DNA from: Mesorhabditis belari
Lineage: Eukaryota; Nematoda; Chromadorea; Rhabditida; Rhabditidae
Assembly: GCA_958450365.1 (NCBI GenBank)
Contig: CAUEEP010000742.1
Span: 3,655,501 to 3,719,500, forward strand
Direction of reading: 5' to 3'
Length of the DNA: 64,000 bases
A model generated the notes under the pieces. It was not told the origin of the DNA. It did not search any database and saw nothing but the letters and a program-made list of their open reading frames with translations. Positions 44,618 to 55,500 of the stretch are shown one piece after another. Position 1 is the first letter of the stretch, and each line of letters begins with the position of its first letter. The translations under genes and the position numbers were made by a program.

Positions 44618-45275
44618 TATTCAACTAAAGAAATTTTTTGAAAAACTGATGCTGAAAAACGGACACAGAAGCACAGATTTCTTCAGAAAAACTAAAAAAT
44701 TCATTTTATTTTTTGGCGTGCAACAACGATCATTGGTCTTTCTTCTTTGTTTCAATAAACCATAAAAATGCAATCAAGCCATATCACGTTTTTAGCGATT
44801 CCTTCTCCAAAAACGAAGAAGAATTCTGTTTCCTTAAAGATTCAGAAAAAGATTTTATCGTTTCTCACAAATCTTAGACGTTTCGATTCAGAAAAAGAAG
44901 GAAAATGATAGCAAAGACTGCGAAAAGAGCAAAAAAGTGTACAATGAATAAATCTTTTAAATCTTTATACAGCTTTTACACTTTCAATACAAATTTGAAA
45001 CCTTTTAGTTGCTTAGATACTTTTTGGCACACTTGCAAAGTCACTTTTCATTTGGTTTTCATTGGATTTTTGATTGAATCAGCTCAATTCTTATTTCAAT
45101 TCCTGGTAGAATACAAATTTTAAACGTATTCGTCCATTTGAAACACATTAAGCAAAATTTAGACTTGCTACAGCCTTTGCCTAAAAATGAGGATCAACCA
45201 CCATCCATAAAGCACTTGTCTGTAGGTTCTCGTGGAAAATATGAGGATCAACGAGTTGAAAGCCGAGTGAAAAGA
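44618..45275. other. Intergenic, weak open frame
   Basis: A frame around 45180-45275 reads PLPKNEDQPPSIKHLSVGSR..., of plausible composition, cut by the mariner element that follows. No acceptor, domain or partner exon recognised. Confidence 0.3.
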
Positions 45276-45644
45276 TTGGGTTGTCCAGTTATGAATGCGC
45301 GTTTGTTACTATTTTGTCTCATTTTTCAAACCGAATATTGTACAAACATTGCTGGATCTTTGATTTACCTTTAACTCATCAAAGACCCAGCAATGCTATT
45401 CGGGTTGACTCAATTTGAGCGGAGCCAAAACTTGATCCAAAGGCACCCCTCCATTTTTTTTGGCCACCTCTTCTTCTGTGCAGTCAATTTGCCCAAAAGT
45501 TGAACAAATTCAAAAACTTTTTATATCAAAATGTAGAGGAGATCTTCAGCTTTCGAATAATATATAACACTCATATACATCTATTCGATATCTTGAGAAA
45601 TTTACAAAATAGTAAGAACACGCATTCATAACTGGACAACCCAA
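45276..45644. mobile_element. 369-bp mariner-type MITE
   Basis: Ends TTGGGTTGTCCAGTTATGAA and its inverse. The right side is flanked by TA, the left by GA, so the left flank is altered. No transposase left. Confidence 0.8.
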
Positions 45645-45894
45645 TACATGAATAAGACAAAAGATGAACTGACTGAAAAAAATGGGATTGTTAATATTAC
45701 TAAACTGTTTACCAAACTCTGGTAGAATACTTATGTTAAGCATCGCCAAGATCAGCATAAAGCACGGTAATAAAAAGGTGAAGGATGTGTTGAAGATCTA
45801 AAATTACAAATGATAATTTGAATATTATTGTGTACAGTCTGATTTTACAATTTAATTATTAATTTAATTATTAATTTAATTATTAATTTAATTA

Positions 45895-46150
45895 TTGTTC
45901 CGATCAATGCACCACTCCTTGGCCGAGAAAAAGTTCAAGAACCGCGACGAGGTCCAAATTTGGGTGTCCAACTTCTTCGAGTCGCAGCCGGTCGAGTTCT
46001 TCAAAAGGGCATCCATTCTCTGCGTGAACGTTGGCGACAAGTCATTGATGCAGATGGCGAATACCTTTTGGATTAATGTATTGTTATCTTGTTTTTATAA
46101 TAAAATAAACTTTTAACGAAAACGCGCATTTCTTTTTTACCAACCTAATA
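45895..46150 (+). pseudogene. Mariner transposase C-terminal remnant
   Basis: MHHSLAEKKFKNRDEVQIWV and FFESQPVEFFKR are typical of the mariner C-terminus; after a frameshift the sequence continues LRERWRQVIDADGEYLLD. The TACCAACCTAATA at about 46140-46152 looks like the element's right end. Confidence 0.75.
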
Positions 46151-46589
46151 GATTACCGATTCAATTGAACACTTTAGAATAAAGTTAAAAGTTATTCACA
46201 AGGAAATGTTAACTGGATCCATGGATTTCAACTAGATTTGGTGACCAAAAGACATATGCCACAAGTTATTCGACGCAGAATTCAACGCCGATTCCGAATC
46301 TGCTTTCCGTTTCTGCTATGGAGCACTCTGTCAAAAATTATAAGCATGCAAATTTTTGTATGGGATTTTAAAAACCAAACCCAAAGCTTTTAGGTAAGAT
46401 TAAATCGGGTAAGATCTTACAAATCTCGCCAAAATGCCTGACTTGTATCTTGCAGTCTTGCAGGAATCAAAGAATAAAAGAATTCTTGTAAAATGCTTTT
46501 GAAAAGAATTTCTCTAGCAAATTAGCGTTTATTTACACCCAAAAGTATCTACAAATCAATCAAAAAAATCGAAATTTCACCAGTTTCTC
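46151..46589. other. Intergenic with one dispersed motif and crp1 polyadenylation signal
   Basis: The dispersed GACGCAGAATT...GATTCCGAATC motif lies at 46270-46302. TTTATT at 46528-46533 is AATAAA for crp1 on the minus strand, about 57 bases after its stop. Confidence 0.55.
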
Positions 46590-48272
46590 CTATCCTTGAA
46601 CATCGTTGTTGACAGTTTCCTCGTTGCATCCACACGAGACTTGGCATCGACCGGAGAGCTGTTTTTAAAAAAAAAACTATTTTGCTGAGAACTTTTATGA
46701 CTTACTAGAATCAAATTCAGCGGACAGAGTCTCCCTGGTTGACAAGGAGGACGATTGGGAGTGCAACATTGCTGAAAATGAATTGAATTGGAGATTGTTT
46801 CCGGAAAATTGCTGACTATCGGAGAAAAGCCAAGATTACGGTAGTTGAAAACTTGAAACTTTGAACTTTGAATTTAAACTATTGTAAAAATTCTAATCGA
46901 AGAAATGGCTTTTCTTTTTTTCAATGTTCATTTCAAATTTCGTTCGCCTACCCTAGCTACAATATACCCAAATTTTCAAGAGCTCAAAAATAGGTGTTTT
47001 TGTTGTGTTTTCATCCGATTTTTGATGCTATTAACCTTTTTTTTAAAGTCTATAACTATTATGTAACTAAAACCTTTGAAAGTCTTTAAAAAGTTGAGCA
47101 TTTTGCTAAAGTTGAGCAGAGTTGAAAAATTTCGTCTAAACGGGGCTCTTCAATTGGAATAAATACGATGTAAATGCCCATGTTTTGAATGCTTCACTTC
47201 ATGCTATACCCAAAACATTTATCTTAGCAAAGTACAAAGTACAAAGTTCAAAGTCAAACCCTCGTTTATCTCTAGTTTGCCACTTCCGTGATACAGTTTC
47301 TGTCGGCGGGACGTTTGCTCAAGCTAGAGACATTCTCCTATCACTCATTTCCTATCACATCACCATTTCTCGGTATAAACTTTTGCTAAAAAGGGGCCGA
47401 CACCAGCTCGAAGTTCAGAATCGCTTCGTAACCAAGCTAGAAGCTCTAAAGGGCTTTAAAGGGAAAGGCCTTAAAGGGCTTTAAAGCTTTAAAATACAAC
47501 ATAAATATTTAATGCAAAGACATCAGAAAAGAATTTCCCCAAAAATAGGAATACGAATTGGCAAGGAGAGGATTTGAACCCAAGCCACAGACCCTAATAG
47601 GTTCTGAGCTAGCACACTATCCGCTAGACCACCGAAGCCGTTGAAAGGTTTCTTTGTGGCGGTCTTCTGAAGAGTTCGTAATTTAAGAGAATTTTCTAGA
47701 TTCCTTGCGACTGCTTGGGTGTTTGTTTGTTTACAGATTCTTAAGCAGCATAGCCCGAATCAGCAAGTTTTAAGCTTTTCTGTCATCCTTATGAGATGCA
47801 TTTGGTCACGAAGCGATTCTGGACTTCAAGCTGGTGTCTTTTCCTTGTAATAATAATCAATACCAATCCTGTCATCTCCCCAGATGTATCAGCATCAATT
47901 TTTCGTTCATAGTTCAGTTTTAGTATAAAAGAATTATACATTACAAGAAGCTATTTTTAGATTCGATTTTTAGAGATTTTAGATTCGATTGGTCCAAAAA
48001 GTTCAACTTTACAGCTAGATACAGGGATTAAAAGTTATTTTACACTTATTTCTTTGCACAAAAGGTAACTCACATATCCCATTGGGCATTGTTTAGCATT
48101 AAAACAAAATCTAGGCACTGTTGATGTTGATGGAGTAACTGGGGGTAAAAGTTGAGCATTCTAAACAAATAGAAAACAATTTTTTTAAGGCAAATACTCA
48201 AATTCAAAGTAGAAAACTTACAATAAAACCGAAAATAGCCAAAGCAAGAGCAAGCGAGAGGAAAAATTTCAT
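46590..48272 (-). CDS. crp1: small secreted cysteine-rich protein
   Basis: Four phase-0 exons on the minus strand: 48272-48222, 48160-48074, 46771-46706, 46658-46590; 90 residues. Signal peptide MKFFLSLALALAIFGFI, then NAQ..., then a Pro/Ser/Thr-rich spacer, then nine cysteines: FCFNAKQCPMGYQCC, PPCQPGRLC, SGRCQVSCGC. Spacing C-x5-C-x5-CC-x6-C-x5-C-x10-C-x3-C is shared with crp2. Such eight-cysteine patterns with a central CC occur in many small extracellular disulfide folds; I recognise no named family. The 1.3-kb third intron holds a tRNA-like repeat and a dispersed repeat. A TATA-like box lies upstream. Every exon is short, so it is easily missed. Confidence 0.75.
46960..47172. repeat. Dispersed repeat in crp1 intron, inverted partner of 31488-31695
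   Basis: ACCCAAATTTTCAAGAGCTC through CTCTTCAATTGGAATAAATA matches the other copy in reverse orientation. Confidence 0.65.
47566..47645 (-). other. tRNA-like sequence in crp1 intron
   Basis: Minus strand: GGCTTCGGTGGTCTAGCGGA at the D-arm side and TTGGGTTCAAATCCTC at the T-arm side, with an overall length near 78. The acceptor stem pairs only partly and the anticodon arm is unclear. SINE head or tRNA pseudogene. Confidence 0.5.
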
Positions 48273-48310
48273 TTTTCAACTACTTTTTAGCAAAATGATA
48301 TCAAAGCAAG

Positions 48311-48320
48311 CTATTTATAT
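48311..48320 (-). promoter_or_regulatory. TATA-like box of crp1
   Basis: ATATAAATAG on the minus strand lies 40-49 bases before the crp1 ATG, which would leave a very short 5' UTR. Confidence 0.4.
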
Positions 48321-48599
48321 TGCTTTCGGTCTTTTCTATTTTTGGTTTGTTATGGATTTTGCTGGAAATGTGTACCGATGTGCAAATACAAAATATTTAC
48401 GATAACTGTCCTATATATTTGAAAATAAAGTCTACATTTCAAAAGTCTTCTCATTTTTGGTGTCACTATTAAACATTTTTATAGTATGGTAATCAATTAT
48501 CAAAGGTAAATGGTAAATACCGTAATCCCAAGCAAAAATAGAATACTATTCGACATATAGATACTTAAAAAGCTTTAAAATTCTCGAAACAGTCGACTG

Positions 48600-49580
48600 G
48601 TTCACTCTCAGAATGGTAGCAATTCGATCTTGTCGCTCAACAGCAATTCGACCCTGTCGCCCAAACGGTAGCAATTCGAATGGCAACAATTCGAATGGTA
48701 GCAATTTGAATGGTAGCAATTCAATCCTGTCACCAAAATGGTAGCAATCGATCTTGTCGCCCAAATGGTAGCAATTCGAATGGTAGCAATTGAATGGTAG
48801 CAATTCGAATGGTAGCAATTGAATGGTAGCAATTGAATGGTAGCAATTGAATGGTAGCATTCGAATGGTAGCAATTCGAATGGTAGCAATTCGAATGGTA
48901 GCAATTGCATGGTAGCAATTCGAATGGTAGCAATTCGATCTTGTCGCCCAAATGGTAGCAATTCGAATGGTAGCAATTCGATGGAGCATCGATGGGCAAT
49001 TCGAATGGTAGCAATCGAATGGAGCAACGAATGGTAGCAATTCGAATGGTAGCAATTCGAATGGTAGCAATTCGAATGGAGCATCGAATGGTAGCAATTC
49101 GATGGAGCATTCGGATGGTAGCAATTCGAATGGTAGCAATTCGAATGGTAGCAATCCGAATGGTAGCAATTCGATCTTGTCGCCCAAATGGTAGCAATTG
49201 AATGGTAGCAATTGCATGGTAGCAATTCGAATGGTAGCAATTGCATGGTAGCAATTCGAATGGTAGCAATTCGATCTTGTCGCCCAAATGGTAGCAATTC
49301 GAATGGTAGCAATTCGAATGGTAGCAATTCGAATGGTAGCAATTCGAATGGTAGCAATTCGAATGGTAGCAATTCGAATGGTAGCAATTCGAATGGTAGC
49401 AATTCGAATGGTAGCAATTCGAATGGTAGCAATTCGAATGGTAGCAATTCGACCTTGTCGCCCAAATGGTAGCAATTCGACCTTGTCGCCCAAATGGTAG
49501 CAATTCGAATGGTAGCAATTGGAATGGTAGCAATGCAATCCTGTCACCCAAATGGTAGCAATTCAATCCTGTCGCTTAGT
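48600..49580. repeat. 15-bp satellite AATGGTAGCAATTCG, about 1 kb
   Basis: About 60 units of AATGGTAGCAATTCG, interspersed with a second unit type (ATCTTGTCGCCCAA). 49290-49450 is nearly perfect; 48780-49110 is eroded by 1-, 5- and 6-base deletions. The 15-base period keeps five or more frames open, giving frames of up to 333 codons (C-Y-H-S-N, A-T-I-R-I, N-G-S-N-S) that I do not call as genes. It lies between crp1 and crp2. Confidence 0.95.
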
Positions 49581-49689
49581 GAAACAACTGTTATAATTAA
49601 AGTAGAGTATGTAAAGTAAAGTAACTACATTATGAATTTTTATTTTTAAACTTTCTATTAGCCTACTCTTTTGTGTAAAACTAGCAAAC

Positions 49690-49905
49690 TGTAACTTAAC
49701 AGCTTCAAATTTTAATCTGTTTCTTGTTTCTTGTTTGTTTTTATTTGATTTCTTTTCCAAGACTAGAATAATGACATTCATTCATACAAGTTTATCTTCA
49801 TTTACAAACATTTACAAACATTTGAACATCTTTTACAGCTGAGCTGATTTATTGTGGAGTGGAAGCAGTCTGATCATCGCCGAGTGGGATTTCCCCTTCG
49901 GTTGT
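49690..49905 (-). pseudogene. Duplicated 3' end of crp2
   Basis: Nearly identical to 50570-50769: it includes the last codons of crp2 exon 4 (EGEIPLGDDQTASTPQ) with the stop and 3' flank. It breaks off after CCCCTTCGG where a transposon fragment begins. The cysteine-coding part of the exon is lost. Confidence 0.8.
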
Positions 49906-50411
49906 AAGGAATCGGTCTTCATTCTTTGTTGTAATCCTCGGTCGTCCCTTTTTCTTACATCTGTGCACATTTCCAGACGCATTCATTTTTGCAAGTAACA
50001 AGAGAAACTGTTGTGGGCGTACATTCTAAGAGGCGAGCAATGTCTTGTCGTGGCATTCCTTGCTTCCTTGCCTCGACGATCCTATCTTTATCCGGAGTTG
50101 GCAAGTACGTTTCTGACATCTAAAAAAATAAAATAGTACCAGTAAATACGAAGCGAAGCGAACGGAAATAATAAAAATTTTTGCAAATGTGAAAAGACTT
50201 TTGCACCACGATTTTCAGGGGTGTTTTGACAATTATATTTTTTTTCTCGATTAATAAGTTTTGTATAGCGACAGCGTTTGTGTAAATAAATTGTACATAT
50301 ATTTGTGTAACTAAAACTATTAATGGCTTAAAGAGCGCCATGAACTTTATCAAAGAAAATTGATGAAACTTTTTAGAAAATCGAATGTGAAAAGACTTTT
50401 GCACATGACTG
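49906..50411 (-). pseudogene. Tc1-like element fragment with transposase N-terminus
   Basis: From ATG at 50119 on the minus strand: MSETYLPTPDKDRIVEARKQ, a helix-turn-helix (MPRQDIARLLECTPTTVS), then after a frameshift VHRCKKKGRPRITTKNED, the GRPR-type linker of Tc1 transposases. The upstream end CAGTCATGTGCAAAAGTC (50411) looks like a terminal repeat. The catalytic part is absent. Confidence 0.65.
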
Positions 50412-50431
50412 TACTAAGTGTATCTTTTTGG

Positions 50432-50562
50432 AAATTTGGCTATAAGCCTAATTTTTGATTCTCTACAACTTTTCCATTGACACCAAAATGGGTTTCTTTT
50501 GAAGAAAGTGCTCAAACTGTCACATATGCCAATAGCCGGCAGTTTTCAATTCACCAACCCAA
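50432..50562. repeat. Partial mariner-type MITE
   Basis: Matches the right half of the MITE at 31698-32221 (GACACCAAAATGGGTTTCTT, then CACCAACCCAATA). Confidence 0.75.
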
Positions 50563-50713
50563 TATTTACGGTAACAGCTTCAAATTTTAAGCTGTTTGTT
50601 GTTTGTTGTTTGTTTTTATTTGATTTCTTTTCCAAGACTAGAATAATGACATTCATTCATACAAGTTTATCTTCATTTACAAACATTTGAACATCTTTTA
50701 CAGTTGAGCTGAT

Positions 50714-52193
50714 TTATTGTGGAGTGGAAGCAGTCTGATCATCGCCGAGTGGGATTTCCCCTTCGGTGCACTCGATTGCACAGATTCCGAAAGACTGGAA
50801 TGAAGAATTTATAGAAAAACTCAAAATCTATCTTTACTAGAGATTTTTGAATATTTTTGAATATTTTAAAATAGTTTTAAACTGTTTCAATACCCAGAAA
50901 TTGACAAACGAACCATGAAAATTGGACAGAAAGCGCCGGGTGGACATTCGTACGGATGAGTGCAACAGATCTGCAAGGATTTCATTAAAAATGCAAATAT
51001 CTAATGCAAAATATAATATCATAAAATATAAATAAACAAACTATAATAAATAAATGAATTTTGTCTTCTTTTTTTGGTCTTCTTTTTGGCTCACCTCTCC
51101 AACTTGACAATGTGCTTGGTTGTAACAGAATTGCGAGTTCGGCAGCGGTGCGCCGGTTGATCCACTCTCTTCAATCAAATCGCGTTTCTTCCTTCCATTC
51201 GTGTCCTCATTTCTCGATGTATCGATGCTCCCTGTGCTTCCTTCAATATATGGATCCGCTGTTGTCCCAATATCAACAATGAGGAACTCGCCATCAGTTG
51301 CATCAGTTTGTGCGCTCTAAAATTTGAAAGACAATGCTTGAAAGGCAAGCTTAAAGCCGCCGAATCGATAAAATTGATAAAATTGATTGAAATCTTAGAT
51401 TCAATTGATAGAATTTGAGATCTGAATGAAATTTGGAGCAGGAATTTGCGGCTTTCTAGGATTTCAGTCCGATAATTTTGTCTAGAGATATTATTAGTGT
51501 TTTTGTGCTAGTGACCACACTGCAGGCTTTAAATGGATGTAGAATTTGTAGAAAAAATAGCAAACTTATGGGATTTGTAGCCAAAAATTTGGGAAAAAAT
51601 TGGCCCCAAGGATTTGAGCATAGTCATGCTTCAAACAACGAAATCAACTCAGTTCCCAGTTCCCACTGCTCCTTTCCCTTTTTGACTGATCTCTGGAAAT
51701 GGAAGCACTATATACCGAAGCGGCTCGCCAGATCGCGAGCGTTTACCCAGCACAAGCACAAAGAACACCTTCATTTACACAGAAATTCTTCTTTTGCTTT
51801 GTGGATCGCACAAAAAAGAAGGTATTCGGCTGTAAAGTTGTACCCGGGGGTTTTCGAGGACGGTGAATCGATTGAAGGTATTCATTTTATTGAGTCTACT
51901 AACTAGAACAAACGGATTTGCTTGGTTTGACTTTCCAATCCCATCCAAAATCCCAAGAAAACTTACCACAAATCCAAGCGCACAAAGAATGGCACAAAGA
52001 TAAATCAGCTTTAAATTTCTGTTCGCGGGGGTTTTCGAGGACGGTGAATCGATTAAAGGTATTCATTTTATTGAGCCTACTAACTAGAACAAACGGATTT
52101 GCTTGGTCTAAATGTCGAATCCAATCAAATGTCAAGAAAACTTACCACAAATCCGAGCGCACAAAGAATGGCCAAAACAAGGAAAAATCGCAT
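50714..52193 (-). CDS. crp2: secreted cysteine-rich preproprotein
   Basis: Four phase-0 exons on the minus strand: 52193-52146, 51316-51095, 50970-50914, 50794-50714; 135 residues. Signal peptide MRFFLVLAILCALGF, an acidic propeptide (DATDGEFLIVDIGTTADPYI...), a dibasic site GRKKR ending at residue 61 that fits furin-type cleavage, then a domain with eight cysteines: FCYNQAHCQVGEICC, YECPPGAFC, GICAIEC. Spacing C-x5-C-x5-CC-x5-C-x5-C-x8-C-x3-C parallels crp1, and exon borders fall at the same places (before the CC and before the last two cysteines). AATAAA overlaps the stop codon. It starts 376 bases after the end of the ammonium transporter on the same strand. The last donor (ATG/GTTCGT) is weak. 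Confidence 0.75.
51838..52172. repeat. Tandem duplication of the crp2 first-exon region
   Basis: 51838-52000 and 52020-52172 are copies of one block containing the signal-peptide exon and its donor. The downstream copy still reads LCAILCALGFV before GTAAGT on the minus strand but has lost the ATG and the first hydrophobic residues. The flanking TTTTCGAGGACGGTGAATCG is also duplicated. Confidence 0.8.
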
Positions 52194-52568
52194 TCTTCGC
52201 GTACAGAAAAGGTCGTTTTTTTAAGAATATTCAACTCTTTCTTTATCATCCATTTTTATACTTGCCACAAAACTCATTTCAAATCATTTCCATTGTCAAA
52301 TGGCCAGGAAAACAGAAAATATTTTCCCGATTCAGAGATTTTTGAGTTCATCAAAGGTTTCTCTTTGTTGTCGATGATTCAAATTTTAAAATGAAAGCAA
52401 AAAAAGTGAAACTATTTATAATCTAAACGTGTATTTTTCAAAATAAGCTTTCTGCTTCAAAAAAAAAATGACAAAAGAATGACAAAAAAATAACAAAATA
52501 ACATCAAAAAATGATGAAAAAGTGAGCTTTTTTTGAGCTATTTTCGATAGTTTTCCATTTTCCTTTTT

Positions 52569-55500
52569 TTATGCATTAAAAGCCCCATTTTCTTTTCCGC
52601 TTTGCGTCGGTTTTGGCACCTGAAATGTTGAAAAGCTGATTGTATTGAAAATCCTGTTTTTTTGAGAAGTCCAATATGGAAAGCGATGTTTTTAAGCAAT
52701 ATCAGCATCAATTTTTACGTAAATCTCTAGCCTTTACTACCTATTTTCCCGAGAAAAACAGATTTTGAAGTTAAACAACACAACAATTGCATTTGTTGGT
52801 TACTGTATAGTTCCTATTTGGTTACTGTATAGTTCCTATTTAGTTCCTATAAACAACACAACAATTGCATTTGATTTCATACTAGATTCTAGATTTTTCG
52901 CTTTTATATAAAACCCTCAACGATTGCTCTGCTTACTTTTTTAGTAAATAACGAAAGGGAAAGTACAGTATTTTGCTAAACAATCAGCAGAAAAGCACAG
53001 ATCTTTCGTAATCTCTGACTAAAAATCGATAGATTAATTAAAGGATTACACGTAGTTCACAAGTTGACGTGTTGTAGAAAACGAACTATTCCAGAAAAAC
53101 TGATCAAAGCGCTCATTTGCTGATTATCAGACATAATTATCAGCTAATTCACGCCCCGCCCCTTTTCCCATTAGCTATCTAACTTTGAGCTCAAATTTCT
53201 TGGTGTTGGGTTATCCAATTTAGATATTCTTGATATCATTAGATGCCCCAAGTCTTTATCTATCGATTGGTAGAAAAACTAGAGAAATTGAAGAGCCCAA
53301 CACCAAGAAATTTGAGCTTAAAGTTTGATTGCCAATGGAAAATGGGCGGGGCGCGTATGTCCCACCTTTATACACGCCCCGCCCCTTTTCCCATTAGCTA
53401 TCTAACTTTGAGCTGAAATTTCTTGGTGTTAGGCTATTCAATAGAAATATTCTTGGTATCAATAGATGCGCCAAGTCTTTCTATATCGATTGGTATAAAT
53501 ATTAGTGAAATTGAAAAGCCCAACACCAAGAAATTTGAGCTTAAAGTTAGATTGCCAATGGAAAAGGGCGTATCAAATTGTAGCTGGCTTCAAAATAGCC
53601 ACTCTTTCAGTTCAATTGCAATTAGATAGACTGCAAAGTGAACAGATCTATTACTCTACTATTCTAACTACCTGTTTCTTATACTTTGCCACTCCATGCA
53701 ATTCGGGATGCTCGAAACCGCTTGGATTATGGTAAACACTCTTCTTGTGAGACATCTGAAACGCTCAAGAGTTACCGGCACTTTTTCTTTATTGTATAGC
53801 TCCAACTAGAGTTAACCATTCCCTATAAAAATCTTGGTAAAATTTACTGCTTATTTTCAACACTTTACTTCAATATTTTACTTAGGAACTCAAAAATTCG
53901 CAATTCTTTAGAACTTTAAAACTTGAGAGCCTCTAGGAGAAACGACTTTCAGCTTTCGGCTTTCAGCTTTCAGCTTTCGGCTTTCGGCTTTCGGCTCTCG
54001 GCTGTCGGCTTTCGGCTTTCGGCTCTCGGCTGTCAGCTTTCAGCTTTCGGCTTTCAGCTTTCAGCTGTCGGCTTTCGGCTTTCGGCTCTCGGCTGTCAGC
54101 TTTCGGCTTTCGGCTTTCAGCTTTCAGCTTTCAGCTTTCGGCTTTCGGCTTTCAGCTTTCGGCTTTCGGCTTTCGGCTTTCAGCTTTCAGCTTTGGGCTT
54201 TCGGCTTTCGGCTTTCAGCTTTCGGCTTTCGGCTTTCGGCTTTCAGCTTTCAGCTTTCGGCTTTCGGCTTTCGGCTTTCGGCTTTCAGCTTTCAACTTTC
54301 GGCTTTCGGCTTTCGGCTTTCAGCTTTCAGCTTTCGGCTTTCAGCTTTCGGCTTTCGGCTTTCGGCTTTCAAGTAACGAAATTTTGAACTTAAACAACTA
54401 GTTTAATAATGATTAATCATAGATAGAACACTTGTAAATATCTCAATTTATTTAGAAAATCTAAGTTGTTACTTCTTTTTTTGAATAGTAATTCTTTAAG
54501 CTCAAAATTTGCTCACAAAGAGTCGCGTCCAAGTTTTGGAGATTTAAGGTTATAGAATTGCTTATAATATTATTCACTTACCGCATCGTATGCGGAAGCC
54601 AATTGCTCCAGAGAGACTAAAAATTCAAATTTTTATATATCGTATAAGAGATGAGAAATAACGAACTTTCTGGATTCAAGACTGAGATCTTTTTCGTTGT
54701 TCGAATTGGTTCAAACTCGTCCCATCCGTGTCCATAAGCGTGAAGTGGGTAAGCTGCCTGAAAAGCTTTATTTTATACTATTCTGTACTATTCTTATGGC
54801 TATTTTCTCATGCCTATTTAATTTTCTTACTTCTCCATGCTTGTAGATGTCCAATCCTTTGATTTCAATCTCAGCTGGCACTCGAAGTTTCCCATACTAG
54901 AGCTTTCACTATGTCTTTTTCTTCATTTTCTTAGAACATACTTTTTTTAAAAGTAAGAACACGGGAACCATTGTTGCAAAGGACCAGGTGATGATCGCAA
55001 AAGCACAAACGATTTGCCAGAAGAGTTGCTGAATCGAATTGGTTTATTTTTATGATTCTAGTAGATCAAAATTAGAAGTTAAACCAAGTTAGTGAACTAT
55101 GGAAGGAATCTAAAAATCTGGTTACTATCGAGGTTTGATTAGAAATAAATGAACTCAAAGAAATCCTAGATAAATCTGGTTACTATCGAGGTTTGATTAG
55201 AACTAAATCAACTTAAAGGGATCCTAGAAAAACCACTTATTATCGAGGTTTGTTTAGTACTAAATGAACTCAAAGAAATCCTAGATAAATCTGCTTACTA
55301 TCGAGGTTTGAATAGTACTAAATCAACTTAAAGGGATTCTAAAAAACCACTTATTATCGAGGTTTGATTAGTACTAAATCAACTCAAAGAAATCCTAAAA
55401 AAATCCGGTTACTATCGAGGTTCATTCACTATCGAGGTGTTCACTAACGAGGCTCGACTGTATGTGCTTTCATCAGAAACAAACGAATAGTTAGCTAATA

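Noticed and set aside
48546..49566. Open frames of 278-333 codons on the minus strand and shorter ones on +
   Set aside because: They are translations of a 15-bp satellite in several frames at once; repeating peptides follow the DNA unit, and there is no promoter, splice pattern or domain.
51478..51906. 142-codon + strand frame and a 55-codon frame (M-E-A-L-Y-T-E-A-A-R...) within it
   Set aside because: It lies in crp2 intron 1 on the opposite strand; part of it is duplicated with replacement changes; no domain or splice partners found.
53575..53635. Alternative amt C-terminal exon reading [18 protein letters not shown]
   Set aside because: Possible by phase, but the acceptor is weak and the frame runs into a MITE. 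The exon at 52619-52569 has a better TTTCAG acceptor, so I prefer it without being certain.
53923..54387. 154-codon frame rich in Ser-Ala-Phe
   Set aside because: Heptamer satellite inside an amt intron, on the opposite strand to the gene.
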